A model generated the notes under the pieces. The model saw only the letters and a list, made by a program, of their open reading frames with translations. It searched no databases and was not told the origin of the DNA. The translations under genes and the position numbers were made by a program. Shown piece after piece: positions 40,908-50,120 of a stretch of 64,000 nucleotides of DNA (position 1 is its first letter; each line of letters opens with the position of its first letter). The DNA lies in contig NZ_JAMTCG010000004.1 in the NCBI RefSeq assembly GCF_024171725.1, forward strand, positions 310,001-374,000. Reading direction: 5' to 3'. The DNA is from Williamsia serinedens. GTDB lineage: Bacteria > Actinomycetota > Actinomycetes > Mycobacteriales > Mycobacteriaceae.

Positions 40908-41582
40908 CTATCCCGTCGTCGCCGTCCGCACCGTGTGGACCCGCCGGACCGTCGGCACCACGTCGATGTCGCGGTGGGCGCCGATCGACACCACGCTGTC
41001 GAGCATCGCCCCCATCCGCCGGCTCAACTCGTCGTCGTCGCCGTCGCTGCCGTAGAACGCGTGCGCGTCGCGCGCCGCGGCGACCGGGAACAGCTCCTCG
41101 ACGATCCCGTCGACGCGTTCGACGTCGGTGGTGACCGGGCGGACGACGATGTTCTGCACGTAGCCGAATGTCCCCTGCGTCGCGATCGCGACCGGGGTGT
41201 GGCTGCCGATCCACCGGGCGAGCCACTCCTCGTGGGTGAGGTCGGTCGGTCGCCGCAGGAACGCGACGTTGGCCATCGCGTCGGCCGGCTCGCCGTCGGC
41301 GGTGTCCGGTGGACGGATCGGGGTGCGCCGCTGCACCTCCCAGCCCACCACCCGTCGGGCGACGTCCCGCAGAGCGGCCTCGACGGGCGCGGGGTCGTCG
41401 GCCTCGACGGTCACCACCGCGTCGATCGGCTCCGGCATCGCCTGCAGTGCGAGGGCGTCGGCGAACCGCGGGTCGCCCGCGACGTTGGTCTGCACGGTGC
41501 GGGCGCCGGTCCGCGCGTGCAGGGCCGGGTCGAGGACAGCAGCGGGGTCGTCGCACCACACCGCGAACACGAAGTCGGACAT
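40908..41582 (-). CDS. EthD-domain protein
   Basis: This 224-residue protein has an EthD-type dimeric alpha/beta-barrel pattern around 110-180 (FLRRPTDLTHEEWLARWIGSHTPVAI and TFGYVQNIVVRP). The N-terminal half may be a degenerate second copy. EthD-like proteins accompany P450 or catabolic genes, but none is beside it. It is divergent from the lipase gene (48 bp gap) and part of the insertion between rpsZ and rpsH. Confidence 0.75.
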   Translation of the reverse strand: MSDFVFAVWCDDPAAVLDPALHARTGARTVQTNVAGDPRFADALALQAMPEPIDAVVTVEADDPAPVEAALRDVARRVVGWEVQRRTPIRPPDTADGEPADAMANVAFLRRPTDLTHEEWLARWIGSHTPVAIATQGTFGYVQNIVVRPVTTDVERVDGIVEELFPVAAARDAHAFYGSDGDDDELSRRMGAMLDSVVSIGAHRDIDVVPTVRRVHTVRTATTG

Positions 41583-41630
41583 GGGGCGATCATGCCTCCC
41601 GACCCGGGCCGGGCTGCTTCACTTCGTCAC

Positions 41631-42857
41631 ATGAGCCGATCAGGGATCGCGTGCTTCGTCGTCGCGACGCTCAGCAGTGTCGTCGTCGCCGCCCTCGCGG
41701 GGCCCGGGCCGGCCGTCGCGGCCCCTGCTCCCCCGCCGTCACCGTCGGCCGACCCGTTCTACTCGTGGTCGGCGCCGCTCGCGGGGGCGGCACCCGGGAC
41801 CGTCCTGCGCACCCGGCCCGTCGCCTTCTCCCAGGCCGGTGTCACCGCACCGATCTCGGCGACCCAGGTGCTCTACCGCACCACCGCCGACGACGGCAGC
41901 CCGTCGACGACGGTCACGACCGTGCTGCGCCCGCCCACCCCGGGACCGACGCGGATCCTGAGTTATCACACCGCCTACGACGGCCTGGGATCGGCGTGCG
42001 ACCCGTCGTACACGCTGCGCGGCTACGCCCCCACACGCGTGGCGACCGCAGAGCAGGCCGTCATCGCGGGCTGGCTGGCGGCGGGCTACACCGTCGTCGT
42101 GCCCGACTACGAGGGCCAGGACCTGCGGTGGACGGTCGGCCGGGAGTCGGGGTACGCCGCGCTCGACGGCATCCGCGCAGCGCAGCGGTTCCTGCGCGTG
42201 CCGACATCGACCCCGACCGGCCTGATCGGGTACTCGGGCGGGTCCGTGCCGACGCAGTGGGGTGCGGAACTGGCGCCGCGGTACGCCCCCGAACTCAGGA
42301 TCGTCGGGGCCGCCGCGGGTGGCCTTCCCGTCGATCCGGCCCACAACCTGTCGTATGTCAGCGGCAGCCCGCAGTGGTCGGGCGTGATCCCCGCCCTCGC
42401 CGTCGCCTACCAGCGGGCGTACGGACTGGACCTGCGGTCTTTCCTCTCCGCGCGAGGTCTGGCCGCGACCTCGTCGATCCAGGACCAGTGCATCGGGACG
42501 TTCGCGGGCGCGTTCGGTCGGCTGACCGACGCCGACATGGTCCGGCCGCCGTACCGGTCGCTGCTCGACGTCGCGGCCGTCCGGGAGGCGGTCGCCCGCA
42601 ACACGATGGGCACTGCCGGAACACCCCGTGCGCCGCTGCTGCTCGCGGTCGGACAGAGCGACGCCCGCGGCGACACGGTGATGATCACCGCCGACGTCGC
42701 CGGGCTGGCGCGCACCTACTGCGGCCGCGGCGCCCGCGTCGTCTACGAGCGATACGCCGGTGCGGACCACACCGCTGCGTTCCCACGCTTCGAGGCCTCC
42801 GCGTTCCGCTACCTGACCGACCGCTACTCGGGATCCCCTGCACGGTCGACCTGCTGA
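41631..42857 (+). CDS. Secreted lipase (secretory lipase family)
   Basis: This 408-residue exported hydrolase has a signal peptide ending near AVAAPAPPP (about residue 30). The catalytic elbow GYSGGS carries Ser202, and a late Asp and His occur in AVGQSDARGD and YAGADHTAAF (His about 382). The layout matches the actinobacterial/fungal secretory lipase (LIP) family that cleaves triacylglycerol or esters. It is on the plus strand inside the ribosomal-operon insertion and is followed 50 bp later by the nuclease gene. Confidence 0.87.
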   Translation: MSRSGIACFVVATLSSVVVAALAGPGPAVAAPAPPPSPSADPFYSWSAPLAGAAPGTVLRTRPVAFSQAGVTAPISATQVLYRTTADDGSPSTTVTTVLRPPTPGPTRILSYHTAYDGLGSACDPSYTLRGYAPTRVATAEQAVIAGWLAAGYTVVVPDYEGQDLRWTVGRESGYAALDGIRAAQRFLRVPTSTPTGLIGYSGGSVPTQWGAELAPRYAPELRIVGAAAGGLPVDPAHNLSYVSGSPQWSGVIPALAVAYQRAYGLDLRSFLSARGLAATSSIQDQCIGTFAGAFGRLTDADMVRPPYRSLLDVAAVREAVARNTMGTAGTPRAPLLLAVGQSDARGDTVMITADVAGLARTYCGRGARVVYERYAGADHTAAFPRFEASAFRYLTDRYSGSPARSTC

Positions 42858-42907
42858 GAACGAACCTCTGTCGCGCACTCGAACCGGGCGAATGGGACAG
42901 TGACGGG

Positions 42908-43957
42908 GTGACGAGCCGGCCCGCCCCGACCGCGCCCGGTTCGGTGGCGCGGGTGCTCGGTGTGCGGACTCTCCTCGGCGCCGATCCACTCGCCGACGAC
43001 CCCGTCCTGCTCGGGATCCGTGTCGACGCGTCCACCTCTGCGCGGACGATCGTCGAGGACTGCGATGCCGCCCTGCAGTCGATCGCGGTCGGACTGTTCC
43101 CGTCGTGGCTTCCCGGGTCGGACGCGATCGACGGTTCGGCGACGCTGGACCTGTCGGCGGCGGAGACGTTGGTGGACAGGCTGTGCCGCTCATCGCCGGA
43201 CTATGCGCCCTACCTCCGCGCGGTGGCATCGGCGGCGCTGACCGGGCGGCCCGTCGCCACCGGCCTCGCCCTCGAACAGCGCATCCGTGGTGCGCTGCGC
43301 ATCATCGCCCGGTCCTATCGCCGCGCGCTCGTGGTCGTGCTGACCCCGACCATGCCGGCTGGCGGCTCCGGCTCGGCGGCGCTCGGCGAGACCGCGGAAT
43401 GGGTCGCCGCCCACGGCGAGGTCGCGGTGTGGATCGACGTGCCAGACGGCGACTGCCTCAGCCGATACCCGATCGTCGAACTCACCTCTCTGGTGGGCGA
43501 TCCGGTCGACACGGCGAGTTCTCCCACCCCGGCGGAGAAGGTGACCATCCCGCCGGTGGCGGGCCTACCCGCTCCGAACAGCCCCGCGGAACAGGTGCTC
43601 GAACGTCACCTCGCACGCCAGGACTGGGCTCGCGATCGCAGGTGGAACACGCTCGTCGCGACACCGTCTCACCTCGATGCCCCGATGCGGGTCGACCTGT
43701 TGTGGCGCGATGCGATGGTCGTCGTCGAGATCGACGGGGCCGATCACCGGGTGGCCGCGAAATACGCGGCCGACCGCATCCGCGACAACCTCCTGCAGCG
43801 CCACGGATACATCGTCCTGCGGTACACCAACGACCAGGTGCTCGACGACGTGGCCGCGGTGGCGGCCGAACTGCAGCGGGTGCTCGTCGAGCGTGGGACG
43901 GTCGTACAGTTCCCAGGCGAGGCCCGCACCTGCGCCGAGAGGAAGATCCAGCAGTGA
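42908..43957 (+). CDS. Predicted nuclease with C-terminal DUF559 (PD-(D/E)xK-like) domain
   Basis: This 349-residue protein has an N-terminal region (1 to about 225) that I do not recognise. The C-terminal domain has the DUF559/Vsr-like endonuclease pattern: Glu in PAEQVLERHL, then RVDLLWRDAMVVVEIDG (Asp263, Glu274, Asp276), then DRIRDNLLQRHGYIVLRYTNDQV. It therefore probably cuts or nicks DNA. It is the first gene of a tightly coupled trio: its stop overlaps the start of the winged-helix gene (GTGA), which in turn overlaps the dual-ATPase gene. The GTG at 42908 is the first sensible start after the lipase; no clear Shine-Dalgarno. A defence role is inference. Confidence 0.75.
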   Translation: MTSRPAPTAPGSVARVLGVRTLLGADPLADDPVLLGIRVDASTSARTIVEDCDAALQSIAVGLFPSWLPGSDAIDGSATLDLSAAETLVDRLCRSSPDYAPYLRAVASAALTGRPVATGLALEQRIRGALRIIARSYRRALVVVLTPTMPAGGSGSAALGETAEWVAAHGEVAVWIDVPDGDCLSRYPIVELTSLVGDPVDTASSPTPAEKVTIPPVAGLPAPNSPAEQVLERHLARQDWARDRRWNTLVATPSHLDAPMRVDLLWRDAMVVVEIDGADHRVAAKYAADRIRDNLLQRHGYIVLRYTNDQVLDDVAAVAAELQRVLVERGTVVQFPGEARTCAERKIQQ

Positions 43958-44607
43958 CCCACCCCCGCCTCACCGGGACGCAGTCCAGCGTGTTGTTCGT
44001 GTTGATGGCCCGTGCCGAGGAGGTCCGCAACCCCGACCTCAGCCGGTTCGGCCCGGAGCTGAAGAAGCCCGATCGGGAGAAGCTCGTGAGCGCAGGTCTC
44101 ATCGAGGTCGGCCGCGAGGGCCGTGCCATGACCGTCGGTCTCACCGACGCCGGGTGGGCCTGGTGCGCCGAGGAGCTCGGGCAGGACCCCCCGGAGCGAG
44201 CCACGCCTCAGCTCAAAGCGCTCTACACCGTTCTCGCCGGTGTCGGCCGCCACCTGACGTCGACCGACAGGCGGATCTATGAGGTGTTCGCAGCCGACCA
44301 CTCCTCGCCTGGCGTGCCGAGCGTCGTGGCGTCTGGGCCGGCCACATCTGTCACCGACCGCATCCGCGAGGCGTACCACCGCCGGGCTGCGCATCCCGCC
44401 TCGTGGGTGTCGCTCACCGACTTGCGCGCGGACCTCGACGACGTGTCCCGATCCGATTTCGACGATGCCGTGCGGACTCTCGAACGCGAGTCGGGTGTCG
44501 GTGTGATCCCGCAGGAGGACCAGGGCCGTCTGACGCCCGTCGACCGCGACAGTGCGGTCCTCATCGGAACGCAGCGGTGCCACCTGCTCTCGATCGCCGC
44601 GCGATGA
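43954..44607 (+). CDS. Winged-helix protein of the nuclease-ATPase module
   Basis: This 217-residue soluble protein has an N-terminal winged-helix-like region (about 5-75: SSVLFVLMARAEEV, REKLVSAGLIEVGREG, MTVGLTDAGWAW). A second such region lies near the C-terminus (about 125-205: DRIREAYHRRA, WVSLTDLRADLDDVSRSDFDDAVRTL). It could be a DNA-binding adaptor or regulator. The GTG at 43954 has AGAGGAAG 8 nt upstream. It overlaps both neighbours by 4 bp, so stoichiometric co-translation is likely. I know no named family for it. Confidence 0.7.
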   Translation: MTHPRLTGTQSSVLFVLMARAEEVRNPDLSRFGPELKKPDREKLVSAGLIEVGREGRAMTVGLTDAGWAWCAEELGQDPPERATPQLKALYTVLAGVGRHLTSTDRRIYEVFAADHSSPGVPSVVASGPATSVTDRIREAYHRRAAHPASWVSLTDLRADLDDVSRSDFDDAVRTLERESGVGVIPQEDQGRLTPVDRDSAVLIGTQRCHLLSIAAR

Positions 44608-47600
44608 CGTCCGTCGACACCAGCCTCGCCCGGACCGCTCTCGAGACGGTCCGACTGAGCTGGGCACCGACCCCCGACGACGTCTGGAAACCGCAGGACG
44701 AACTCCACGTCGGCGGCTTGCACGACGCCGTCCTCGACGAGCTGCGTCGCGCATTCGCAGACGCCGACGCGGTCACCGATGGCGGCAGCCCGTTGGGGGT
44801 GGTGGTCCAGGGACCAGCGGGATCCGGCAAGACCCACCTGCTCGGGCAGGTCCGTGAGCACGCCCAGCGCTCCGGCGGCTACTTCTTCCTCATCCGCCTG
44901 CTCGACGGCACCGACTTCTGGCGCTCGGTCGTCGTCGGGATGCTGGAGGACCTCGCGCGTCCGACGCCGGATCAGCCGTCGCAGCTGGTCGACCTCATCG
45001 ATGCCCTCGCGCGTGAGGCAGACCTCCGTGACGACGCGATCGCCGCCCTGACGGGGCGTGCAGAGTTGACCGTCGAGGTACTCGAGGACTTCGTCACCGC
45101 TGTCTACCGCCGACACCCGCGCCATCGCCGCCGGTCACAGCACGTCCTGCGCGCGTTGGTGCTGCGCGCGTCGGACGACTTCGCTCTGCAGGATCTCGGC
45201 GACACCTTTCTGCATCTCGACCCTGGTCTCGAGGACGAGTTGGCGGAGTGGGGCATCCGTCAGGTCCGGCTCGGACACGAGGAGATCGCGCAGAACATCT
45301 CGCGACTGCTCGCGCTGCGCGGCCCGACCGTCATGGCGATCGACCAGATCGACACTCTGGTCGCGATGGCCACACGATCCGACGGTCAGGGAATCGTCGA
45401 GGAGCTCGCGCACGGGTTGATGGCCCTGCGAGAGACGATGGCACGCACCGTGGGTGTCGTCGCGTGCATCAGCGCGACATGGGTCCTCCTCGAGGACCAC
45501 GTCCTCCGATCGGTGTCCGATCGATTCCGTCTGCCACCGCCGCTGCAGCGTCCCGACGACCCCGACTTCGGTCCGCGGATGCTGGCCAGACGATTTCGCG
45601 CGGGGTACGCCTCGGTCGGGTTCGAACCGCCCTACCCGTCGTGGCCGATCGCCGCGGAGGCATTCGGCGAGGCACCACGTTTCACGCCGCGCGAACTCCT
45701 CGTCGCGGCCGATCAACACATCAACGCCTGCTTGCGATCCGGTGCGATCAGCGAACTGAGCGACCTGAGTCCGGCCGCGACCGCCGGAGGCGACATCGAC
45801 GGTGGTCGCCGCGCTCCGACGGGTCTCGACGCCCGGTTCGACGACCTGCGTGCAGCGGCCGATCCGTCGCCGGCGCTGCACGCGGACACCGAGGACACCG
45901 TCGTCCCCGGCCTGCTGCGGGTCGCGTTCGCCGCCTGGCTGGACCAGCGCGGCGGAGCGGGCGACTTCCGCGTGGACCCGCCACCGAGCGCGAAGCCCGC
46001 TCTGCACGGCCGCCTCCGTCGCACGATCGACCTCGAGACCGATCGCGAGTTCTCGTGGGGATTCCGGTCGGTCGAGAGCCTCAACGCCGTCGCCGCACTC
46101 AGTCGGGTCCGCAAGGCCGCGACCGCAGCGGGCGTCACCACCCGGACTCCTGATCACGCGCTGGTGCTCCTGCGATCGACGCCGTGGCCGTCGGGACCCA
46201 AGACCCGGCAGACACTCGACGAACTCGTCGACAACGGCGGTGTCCTGGTCGCGTGGACGCCCGACGAGGTCCGCACGCTCATGGCGCTGGCGACCCTGCT
46301 CGAGGAACGTCCCGACGACCTCATCCCCTGGCTCGTCGCACGCCGACCCGTCGACGGCATCGGCTTCCTCCACGTCCTCGAAGCCCAGCCGTCCGACGTC
46401 GAGTCCACCGCGGACTCGGCAGCCGCAGTCCCCCGGTCGTCACCGGTCCCGACACCGAAACCCGTTCTGGAGACCTCGGAAGCGACCCATGCCGTGACGA
46501 CCGAGCCCGTCGTCGACACCACCTCGTCCGCGGACACCATCGACATCGGAACCGCCGCCGGGCGTCCGGTCGCCGTCGAGTTGGCCGCACTGAGGAAACA
46601 CACCGCGCTCTTCGCCGGATCCGGTTCGGGCAAGACCGTTCTCATCCGGCGCATCGTCGAGGAGTGCGCGCTCGCCGGGGTCTCGTCGATCGTCCTGGAC
46701 GTCAACAACGACCTGGCCCGCATGGGCGAACCCTGGCCGGAGGGCTCGCGGGACTGGACACCTGAGGACGCCGAGCAGGCACGTCGCTACTTCGCCGGCA
46801 CCGAGGTCGTCGTCTACACACCGGGACGGGCGACCGGTAGGCCGCTGTCCTTTCAGCCTCTCCCGGATTTCGCCGACCTCACCGACCCCGACGAATTCAG
46901 CGCCGCAGTCGATTCGGCGGTGGCCGCACTGGCCCCGCGGGTGAACGCGGCGGGCACGTCGGCGACCGCCAACCGGCGCCAGGCCATGTTGAACCAGGCG
47001 ATGCGGTGGTTCGGGAGCCGAGGTGGCGGGACACTCCGCGATCTCATCGAGCTTCTCGCCGAGCTCCCGCCCGAGGTCAGTGACCTGCGAAACCCGGGCA
47101 AGCTGGCCTCTGACATCGCCGACGGTCTCCGCGTCGCGATGGCCAACGACCCGATGCTCGGCGGCGACGCCGACCCGATGGATCCCGCGACGCTCCTCAC
47201 CCCGTCTCCGGGCAGACGCGCGCGGGTGTCGGTGATCAACCTCGCGGGGCTCACGACGGAGGACAAGCGGGACAACTTCGTGAACCAGCTGCAGATGGCG
47301 CTGTTCGCCCACATCCGGCGCCACCCGGCCGGTGATCGCCCCCTCGGCGGGCTCTTCGTGATGGACGAGGCCCAGAACTTCGCCCCCGCAGGCCGGTTCA
47401 CCGCCTGCACGCAGAGCACGTTGGCTCTCGCATCGCAGGCGCGGAAGTACGGACTCGGTCTGGTGTTCGCCACGCAGGCACCCAAGGGACTGAACAACAA
47501 GATCCCCGGCAACGCGTCGACGCAGTTCTTCGGCAAGCTGTCGTCGCCGGTGCAGATCGCCGCAGCCCGCGAGGTCGCCACGTCGAAGGGTAGCGAGATC

Positions 47601-47753
47601 GGCGACGTCGGCCGACTCACCACCGGACGGTTCTACGCATCGATCGACGGCGCGCCGTTCGTCGACCTGCAGGCCCCGCTGTGCCTGAGCCACCACCCGG
47701 CGAGTCCACCCACCGAGGATGAGGTTCTCCACATCGCCCGCGGCGACGGCTGA
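44604..47753 (+). CDS. Dual ATPase: N-terminal AAA domain fused to C-terminal HerA/FtsK-type translocase
   Basis: This 1049-residue protein contains two P-loop modules. The first has Walker A GPAGSGKT (70-77) and Walker B-like VMAIDQIDTL, resembling STAND/ORC-type or BREX-type AAA proteins. The middle (about 430-620) is unfamiliar and includes ALVLLRSTPWPSGPKTRQTLDELVDNGG. A low-complexity Pro/Thr/Ser linker (about 625-655) leads to the second module, with Walker A GSGSGKT (672-678), Walker B LFVMDEAQNF (Asp921, Glu922) and FATQAPKGL, typical of HerA/VirB4-like DNA translocases. HerA partners are usually nucleases, and one is encoded two genes upstream. ATG overlaps the previous stop (ATGA). 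A DNA-translocating antiviral complex is inferred. Confidence 0.82.
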   Translation: MTSVDTSLARTALETVRLSWAPTPDDVWKPQDELHVGGLHDAVLDELRRAFADADAVTDGGSPLGVVVQGPAGSGKTHLLGQVREHAQRSGGYFFLIRLLDGTDFWRSVVVGMLEDLARPTPDQPSQLVDLIDALAREADLRDDAIAALTGRAELTVEVLEDFVTAVYRRHPRHRRRSQHVLRALVLRASDDFALQDLGDTFLHLDPGLEDELAEWGIRQVRLGHEEIAQNISRLLALRGPTVMAIDQIDTLVAMATRSDGQGIVEELAHGLMALRETMARTVGVVACISATWVLLEDHVLRSVSDRFRLPPPLQRPDDPDFGPRMLARRFRAGYASVGFEPPYPSWPIAAEAFGEAPRFTPRELLVAADQHINACLRSGAISELSDLSPAATAGGDIDGGRRAPTGLDARFDDLRAAADPSPALHADTEDTVVPGLLRVAFAAWLDQRGGAGDFRVDPPPSAKPALHGRLRRTIDLETDREFSWGFRSVESLNAVAALSRVRKAATAAGVTTRTPDHALVLLRSTPWPSGPKTRQTLDELVDNGGVLVAWTPDEVRTLMALATLLEERPDDLIPWLVARRPVDGIGFLHVLEAQPSDVESTADSAAAVPRSSPVPTPKPVLETSEATHAVTTEPVVDTTSSADTIDIGTAAGRPVAVELAALRKHTALFAGSGSGKTVLIRRIVEECALAGVSSIVLDVNNDLARMGEPWPEGSRDWTPEDAEQARRYFAGTEVVVYTPGRATGRPLSFQPLPDFADLTDPDEFSAAVDSAVAALAPRVNAAGTSATANRRQAMLNQAMRWFGSRGGGTLRDLIELLAELPPEVSDLRNPGKLASDIADGLRVAMANDPMLGGDADPMDPATLLTPSPGRRARVSVINLAGLTTEDKRDNFVNQLQMALFAHIRRHPAGDRPLGGLFVMDEAQNFAPAGRFTACTQSTLALASQARKYGLGLVFATQAPKGLNNKIPGNASTQFFGKLSSPVQIAAAREVATSKGSEIGDVGRLTTGRFYASIDGAPFVDLQAPLCLSHHPASPPTEDEVLHIARGDG

Positions 47754-47827
47754 CGATCTGTCGGTGGCGTGTGATCTCCTCCCGACAATCGATCGAACGC
47801 CTGTTCGGTCCTGCTGGAGGAGGGCTC

Positions 47828-48442
47828 ATGTCCGACCACGAGATCACCGTCCCCGGGTTGCCGCGGTGGCATCCGGATCCCGCCGTCCGGAAGACCATCG
47901 ACCGCGTCCGCGAGTTCGGCTGGGCGATCGTCGCCATCAGCGACATCTGCGAGGAGTGCATCAGGAACGGCGAGTCACCCGAGGTGCCCGAGTGCACCTT
48001 CGGGTACAGCGTGGGGGCGTCGCTGCGCGGCACCCCGGAACTCGCCGTCTACGGACTCACCCCGCAGGAGACGTGGGACCTCCTCGACGAACTCGTCGAG
48101 CGGTTGTCGGTGCACGACTGGAAGCAGCTCGTGGACGGAGGCGTCGAGCTCACCACCGAGACCCTCGACGTCCCGGTCCGGTTGGTCGAGATGATCGACA
48201 CCCTCGACCTGATCCACGCCCGCGCCCTGTTCCCGAACGTCCCGGCGCTGCAGGTTGTCTGGGCCGACGAGCACGGTCACTACCCCTGGGAGGACGACTA
48301 CTCCCTCCCCGCGGACGCCCAGCAGTTCTACGGCTTCCCCGACGCGACGCCCGGCACGCGTCCGACCGGTCCCAGGATCATCCGCTCGGGTGGCGGACCG
48401 AACCGCGCTCAGCGTCGAACGCGCAGACGCCGACGACGGTGA
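47828..48442 (+). CDS. DUF4262 family protein
   Basis: This 204-residue soluble protein has the DUF4262 pattern: FGYSVGASLRGTPELAVYGL (about 57-76) after a short N-terminal region. The C-terminus is basic (QRRTRRRRRR). The function is unknown. The ATG at 47828 has GGAGGAGG upstream. It is 74 bp after the ATPase gene on the same strand and may belong to the same transcript. It converges with rpsZ across a strong stem-loop. Confidence 0.8.
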   Translation: MSDHEITVPGLPRWHPDPAVRKTIDRVREFGWAIVAISDICEECIRNGESPEVPECTFGYSVGASLRGTPELAVYGLTPQETWDLLDELVERLSVHDWKQLVDGGVELTTETLDVPVRLVEMIDTLDLIHARALFPNVPALQVVWADEHGHYPWEDDYSLPADAQQFYGFPDATPGTRPTGPRIIRSGGGPNRAQRRTRRRRRR

Positions 48443-48455
48443 CCGCCCCTGGACG

Positions 48456-48494
48456 CACGACGACCCCCGACCGCGAGGGTCGGGGGTCGTCGTG
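48456..48494. terminator. Bidirectional stem-loop between DUF4262 gene and rpsZ
   Basis: A perfect 17-bp stem pairs 48456-48472 with 48478-48494 around a 5-nt loop. It starts CACGACGACCCCC. It terminates the rplN-rpsZ unit from one side and the insertion operon from the other. Confidence 0.85.
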
Positions 48495-48510
48495 GGTCTC
48501 GCGCGTCAGC

Positions 48511-48696
48511 TCACCAGCTGGACTTCTGCACGCCGGGCAGCTCGCCCGCGTGTGCCATGTCCCGCAGGCAGATACGGCACAGGCCGAACTTGCGGAACAC
48601 CGAGTGCGGGCGACCGCACTTCTGGCAGCGGGTGTAACCGCGCACGGCGAACTTCGGCTTCTTGTTGGCCTTGTTGACCAGAGCCTTCTTTGCCAT
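48511..48696 (-). CDS. rpsZ: 30S ribosomal protein S14 type Z
   Basis: This 61-residue zinc-binding S14 has four Cys ligands (Cys24, Cys27, Cys40, Cys43 in TRCQKCGRP and GLCRICLRD). It ends [10 protein letters not shown]. It lies 1 bp after rplE and is the last gene of this ribosomal fragment. Confidence 0.98.
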   Translation of the reverse strand: MAKKALVNKANKKPKFAVRGYTRCQKCGRPHSVFRKFGLCRICLRDMAHAGELPGVQKSSW

Positions 48697-48697
48697 C

Positions 48698-49276
48698 TCA
48701 GTTGTCCTTCACGCTGTTGTCTTTGAACGGGAAGCCGAGGTGACGCAGCAGCGCCCGGCCCTCGTCGTCGTTCGTGGCCGAGGTCACGACGGTGATGTCC
48801 ATACCGCGCGGCCGGTCGATGTTGTCGATGTTGATCTCGTGGAACATCGACTGCTCGTTCAGGCCGAACGTGTAGTTGCCGTGACCGTCGAACTGGCGGT
48901 CGGACAGACCGCGGAAGTCGCGGATACGCGGGAGGGCGATCGACACGAGGCGGTCGAGGAACTCCCACATGCGGTCGCCACGCAGGGTGACGCGCGCGCC
49001 GATGGGCATGCCCTCACGCAGCTTGAACTGCGCGATGGACTTGCGGGCCCGACGGATCTCCGGCTTCTGGCCGGTGATCAGCGCGAGGTCGTTCACGGCC
49101 CCGTTGATCAGCTTGCCGTCGCGGGCAGCGTCGCCGACACCCATGTTGACGACGACCTTCACGACGCCCGGGATCTGCATGACGTTCGCGTAGCTGAACT
49201 CCTGCTGCAGCGAGTCCTTGATCTCCGCGCGGTAGCGCGCCTTGAGGCGCGGCTGTGCGTTCTCGGTGGTGGTCAT
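48698..49276 (-). CDS. rplE: 50S ribosomal protein L5
   Basis: This 192-residue 5S-rRNA-binding protein has [20 protein letters not shown] and the conserved [21 protein letters not shown] and [10 protein letters not shown] segments. It is spaced 1 bp from both neighbours. Confidence 0.98.
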   Translation of the reverse strand: MTTTENAQPRLKARYRAEIKDSLQQEFSYANVMQIPGVVKVVVNMGVGDAARDGKLINGAVNDLALITGQKPEIRRARKSIAQFKLREGMPIGARVTLRGDRMWEFLDRLVSIALPRIRDFRGLSDRQFDGHGNYTFGLNEQSMFHEINIDNIDRPRGMDITVVTSATNDDEGRALLRHLGFPFKDNSVKDN

Positions 49277-49277
49277 G

Positions 49278-49595
49278 TCAGATGTCCTTCCCGGTCTTGC
49301 GGGAGATGCGGACCTTCTTGCCGGTCTCCTCGTCGATCCGGTAGCCGACGCGGGCCGGCGTGCCGTCGGAGTCGACGACCATCACGTTCGAGACGTGGAT
49401 GGGAGCCTCGGTCACGACGATGCCGCCCGAGGAGGCACCGCGCTCGGTCTGCGTGGCGGAGGTGTGCTTCTTGATACGGTTCACGCCCTCGACGAGGACC
49501 CGGTTGCGCTGCGGGTAGGACTCGATGACCTTGCCCTTCGCGCCCTTGTCCTTGCCCGAGATGACGATGACGGTGTCGCCCTTGTGGACCTTCAT
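49278..49595 (-). CDS. rplX: 50S ribosomal protein L24
   Basis: This 105-residue protein has a KOW motif ([19 protein letters not shown], residues 4-22), followed by [11 protein letters not shown]. It is an assembly initiator of the 50S subunit. Confidence 0.98.
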   Translation of the reverse strand: MKVHKGDTVIVISGKDKGAKGKVIESYPQRNRVLVEGVNRIKKHTSATQTERGASSGGIVVTEAPIHVSNVMVVDSDGTPARVGYRIDEETGKKVRISRKTGKDI

Positions 49596-49596
49596 C

Positions 49597-49965
49597 TCAC
49601 AACACCTCCGGAGCCAGCGAGACGATCTTCATGAAGCGCTTGTCGCGCAGCTCGCGCCCGACGGGCCCGAAGATGCGGGTGCCGCGCGGGTCGCTCTCGT
49701 TGCGGAGGATCACCGCGGCGTTCTCGTCGAAGCGGATGTACGAACCATCCGGACGACGGCGCTCCTTCGTGGTGCGGACGATGACGGCCTTGACGACCTC
49801 ACCCCGCTTGACGTTGCCGCCCGGGATCGCGTCCTTGACGGTGGCGACGATGACGTCGCCGATGCCCGCGTAACGGCGGGACGAGCCACCGAGCACACGG
49901 ATGCACAAGATCTCCTTGGCACCGGTGTTGTCGGCGACCCGCAGGCGTGACTCCTGCTGGATCAC
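49597..49965 (-). CDS. rplN: 50S ribosomal protein L14
   Basis: This 122-residue protein starts [20 protein letters not shown] and ends [11 protein letters not shown]. The GTG at 49965 has GAGGAGAGAAA directly upstream and gives the canonical length; longer in-frame extension is non-homologous. It heads the rplN-rplX-rplE-rpsZ unit. Confidence 0.98.
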   Translation of the reverse strand: MIQQESRLRVADNTGAKEILCIRVLGGSSRRYAGIGDVIVATVKDAIPGGNVKRGEVVKAVIVRTTKERRRPDGSYIRFDENAAVILRNESDPRGTRIFGPVGRELRDKRFMKIVSLAPEVL

Positions 49966-50120
49966 TTTCTCTCCTCGACCTGGGTTGTCTGCCCGCCGGA
50001 TTTCCGACCCGACGCGCACGGTCTGTCGCCATCGACACACGCCTGCCCGCCCCTCCGAAGAGACCGCGATGGGTTCGTGTGCCGACTCGCGACGCACGAC
50101 GCGCCGCAGGCAACCGCCCC

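Noticed and set aside
40425-41630. Long plus-strand frame running from the rpsH upstream region into the lipase gene
   Set aside because: It covers the antisense of the EthD-like gene and lacks a sensible start; the lipase signal peptide begins at 41631.
44604-47753. BREX or Dpt (DptFGH) system
   Set aside because: The AAA plus HerA-like modules are reminiscent, but no methyltransferase, phosphatase (PglZ), DptG or Dnd-type genes are present in the window.
40423-48510. Transposon or prophage boundaries around the rpsZ-rpsH insertion
   Set aside because: No integrase, transposase, tRNA target or flanking direct repeat was seen; the insertion mechanism remains open.
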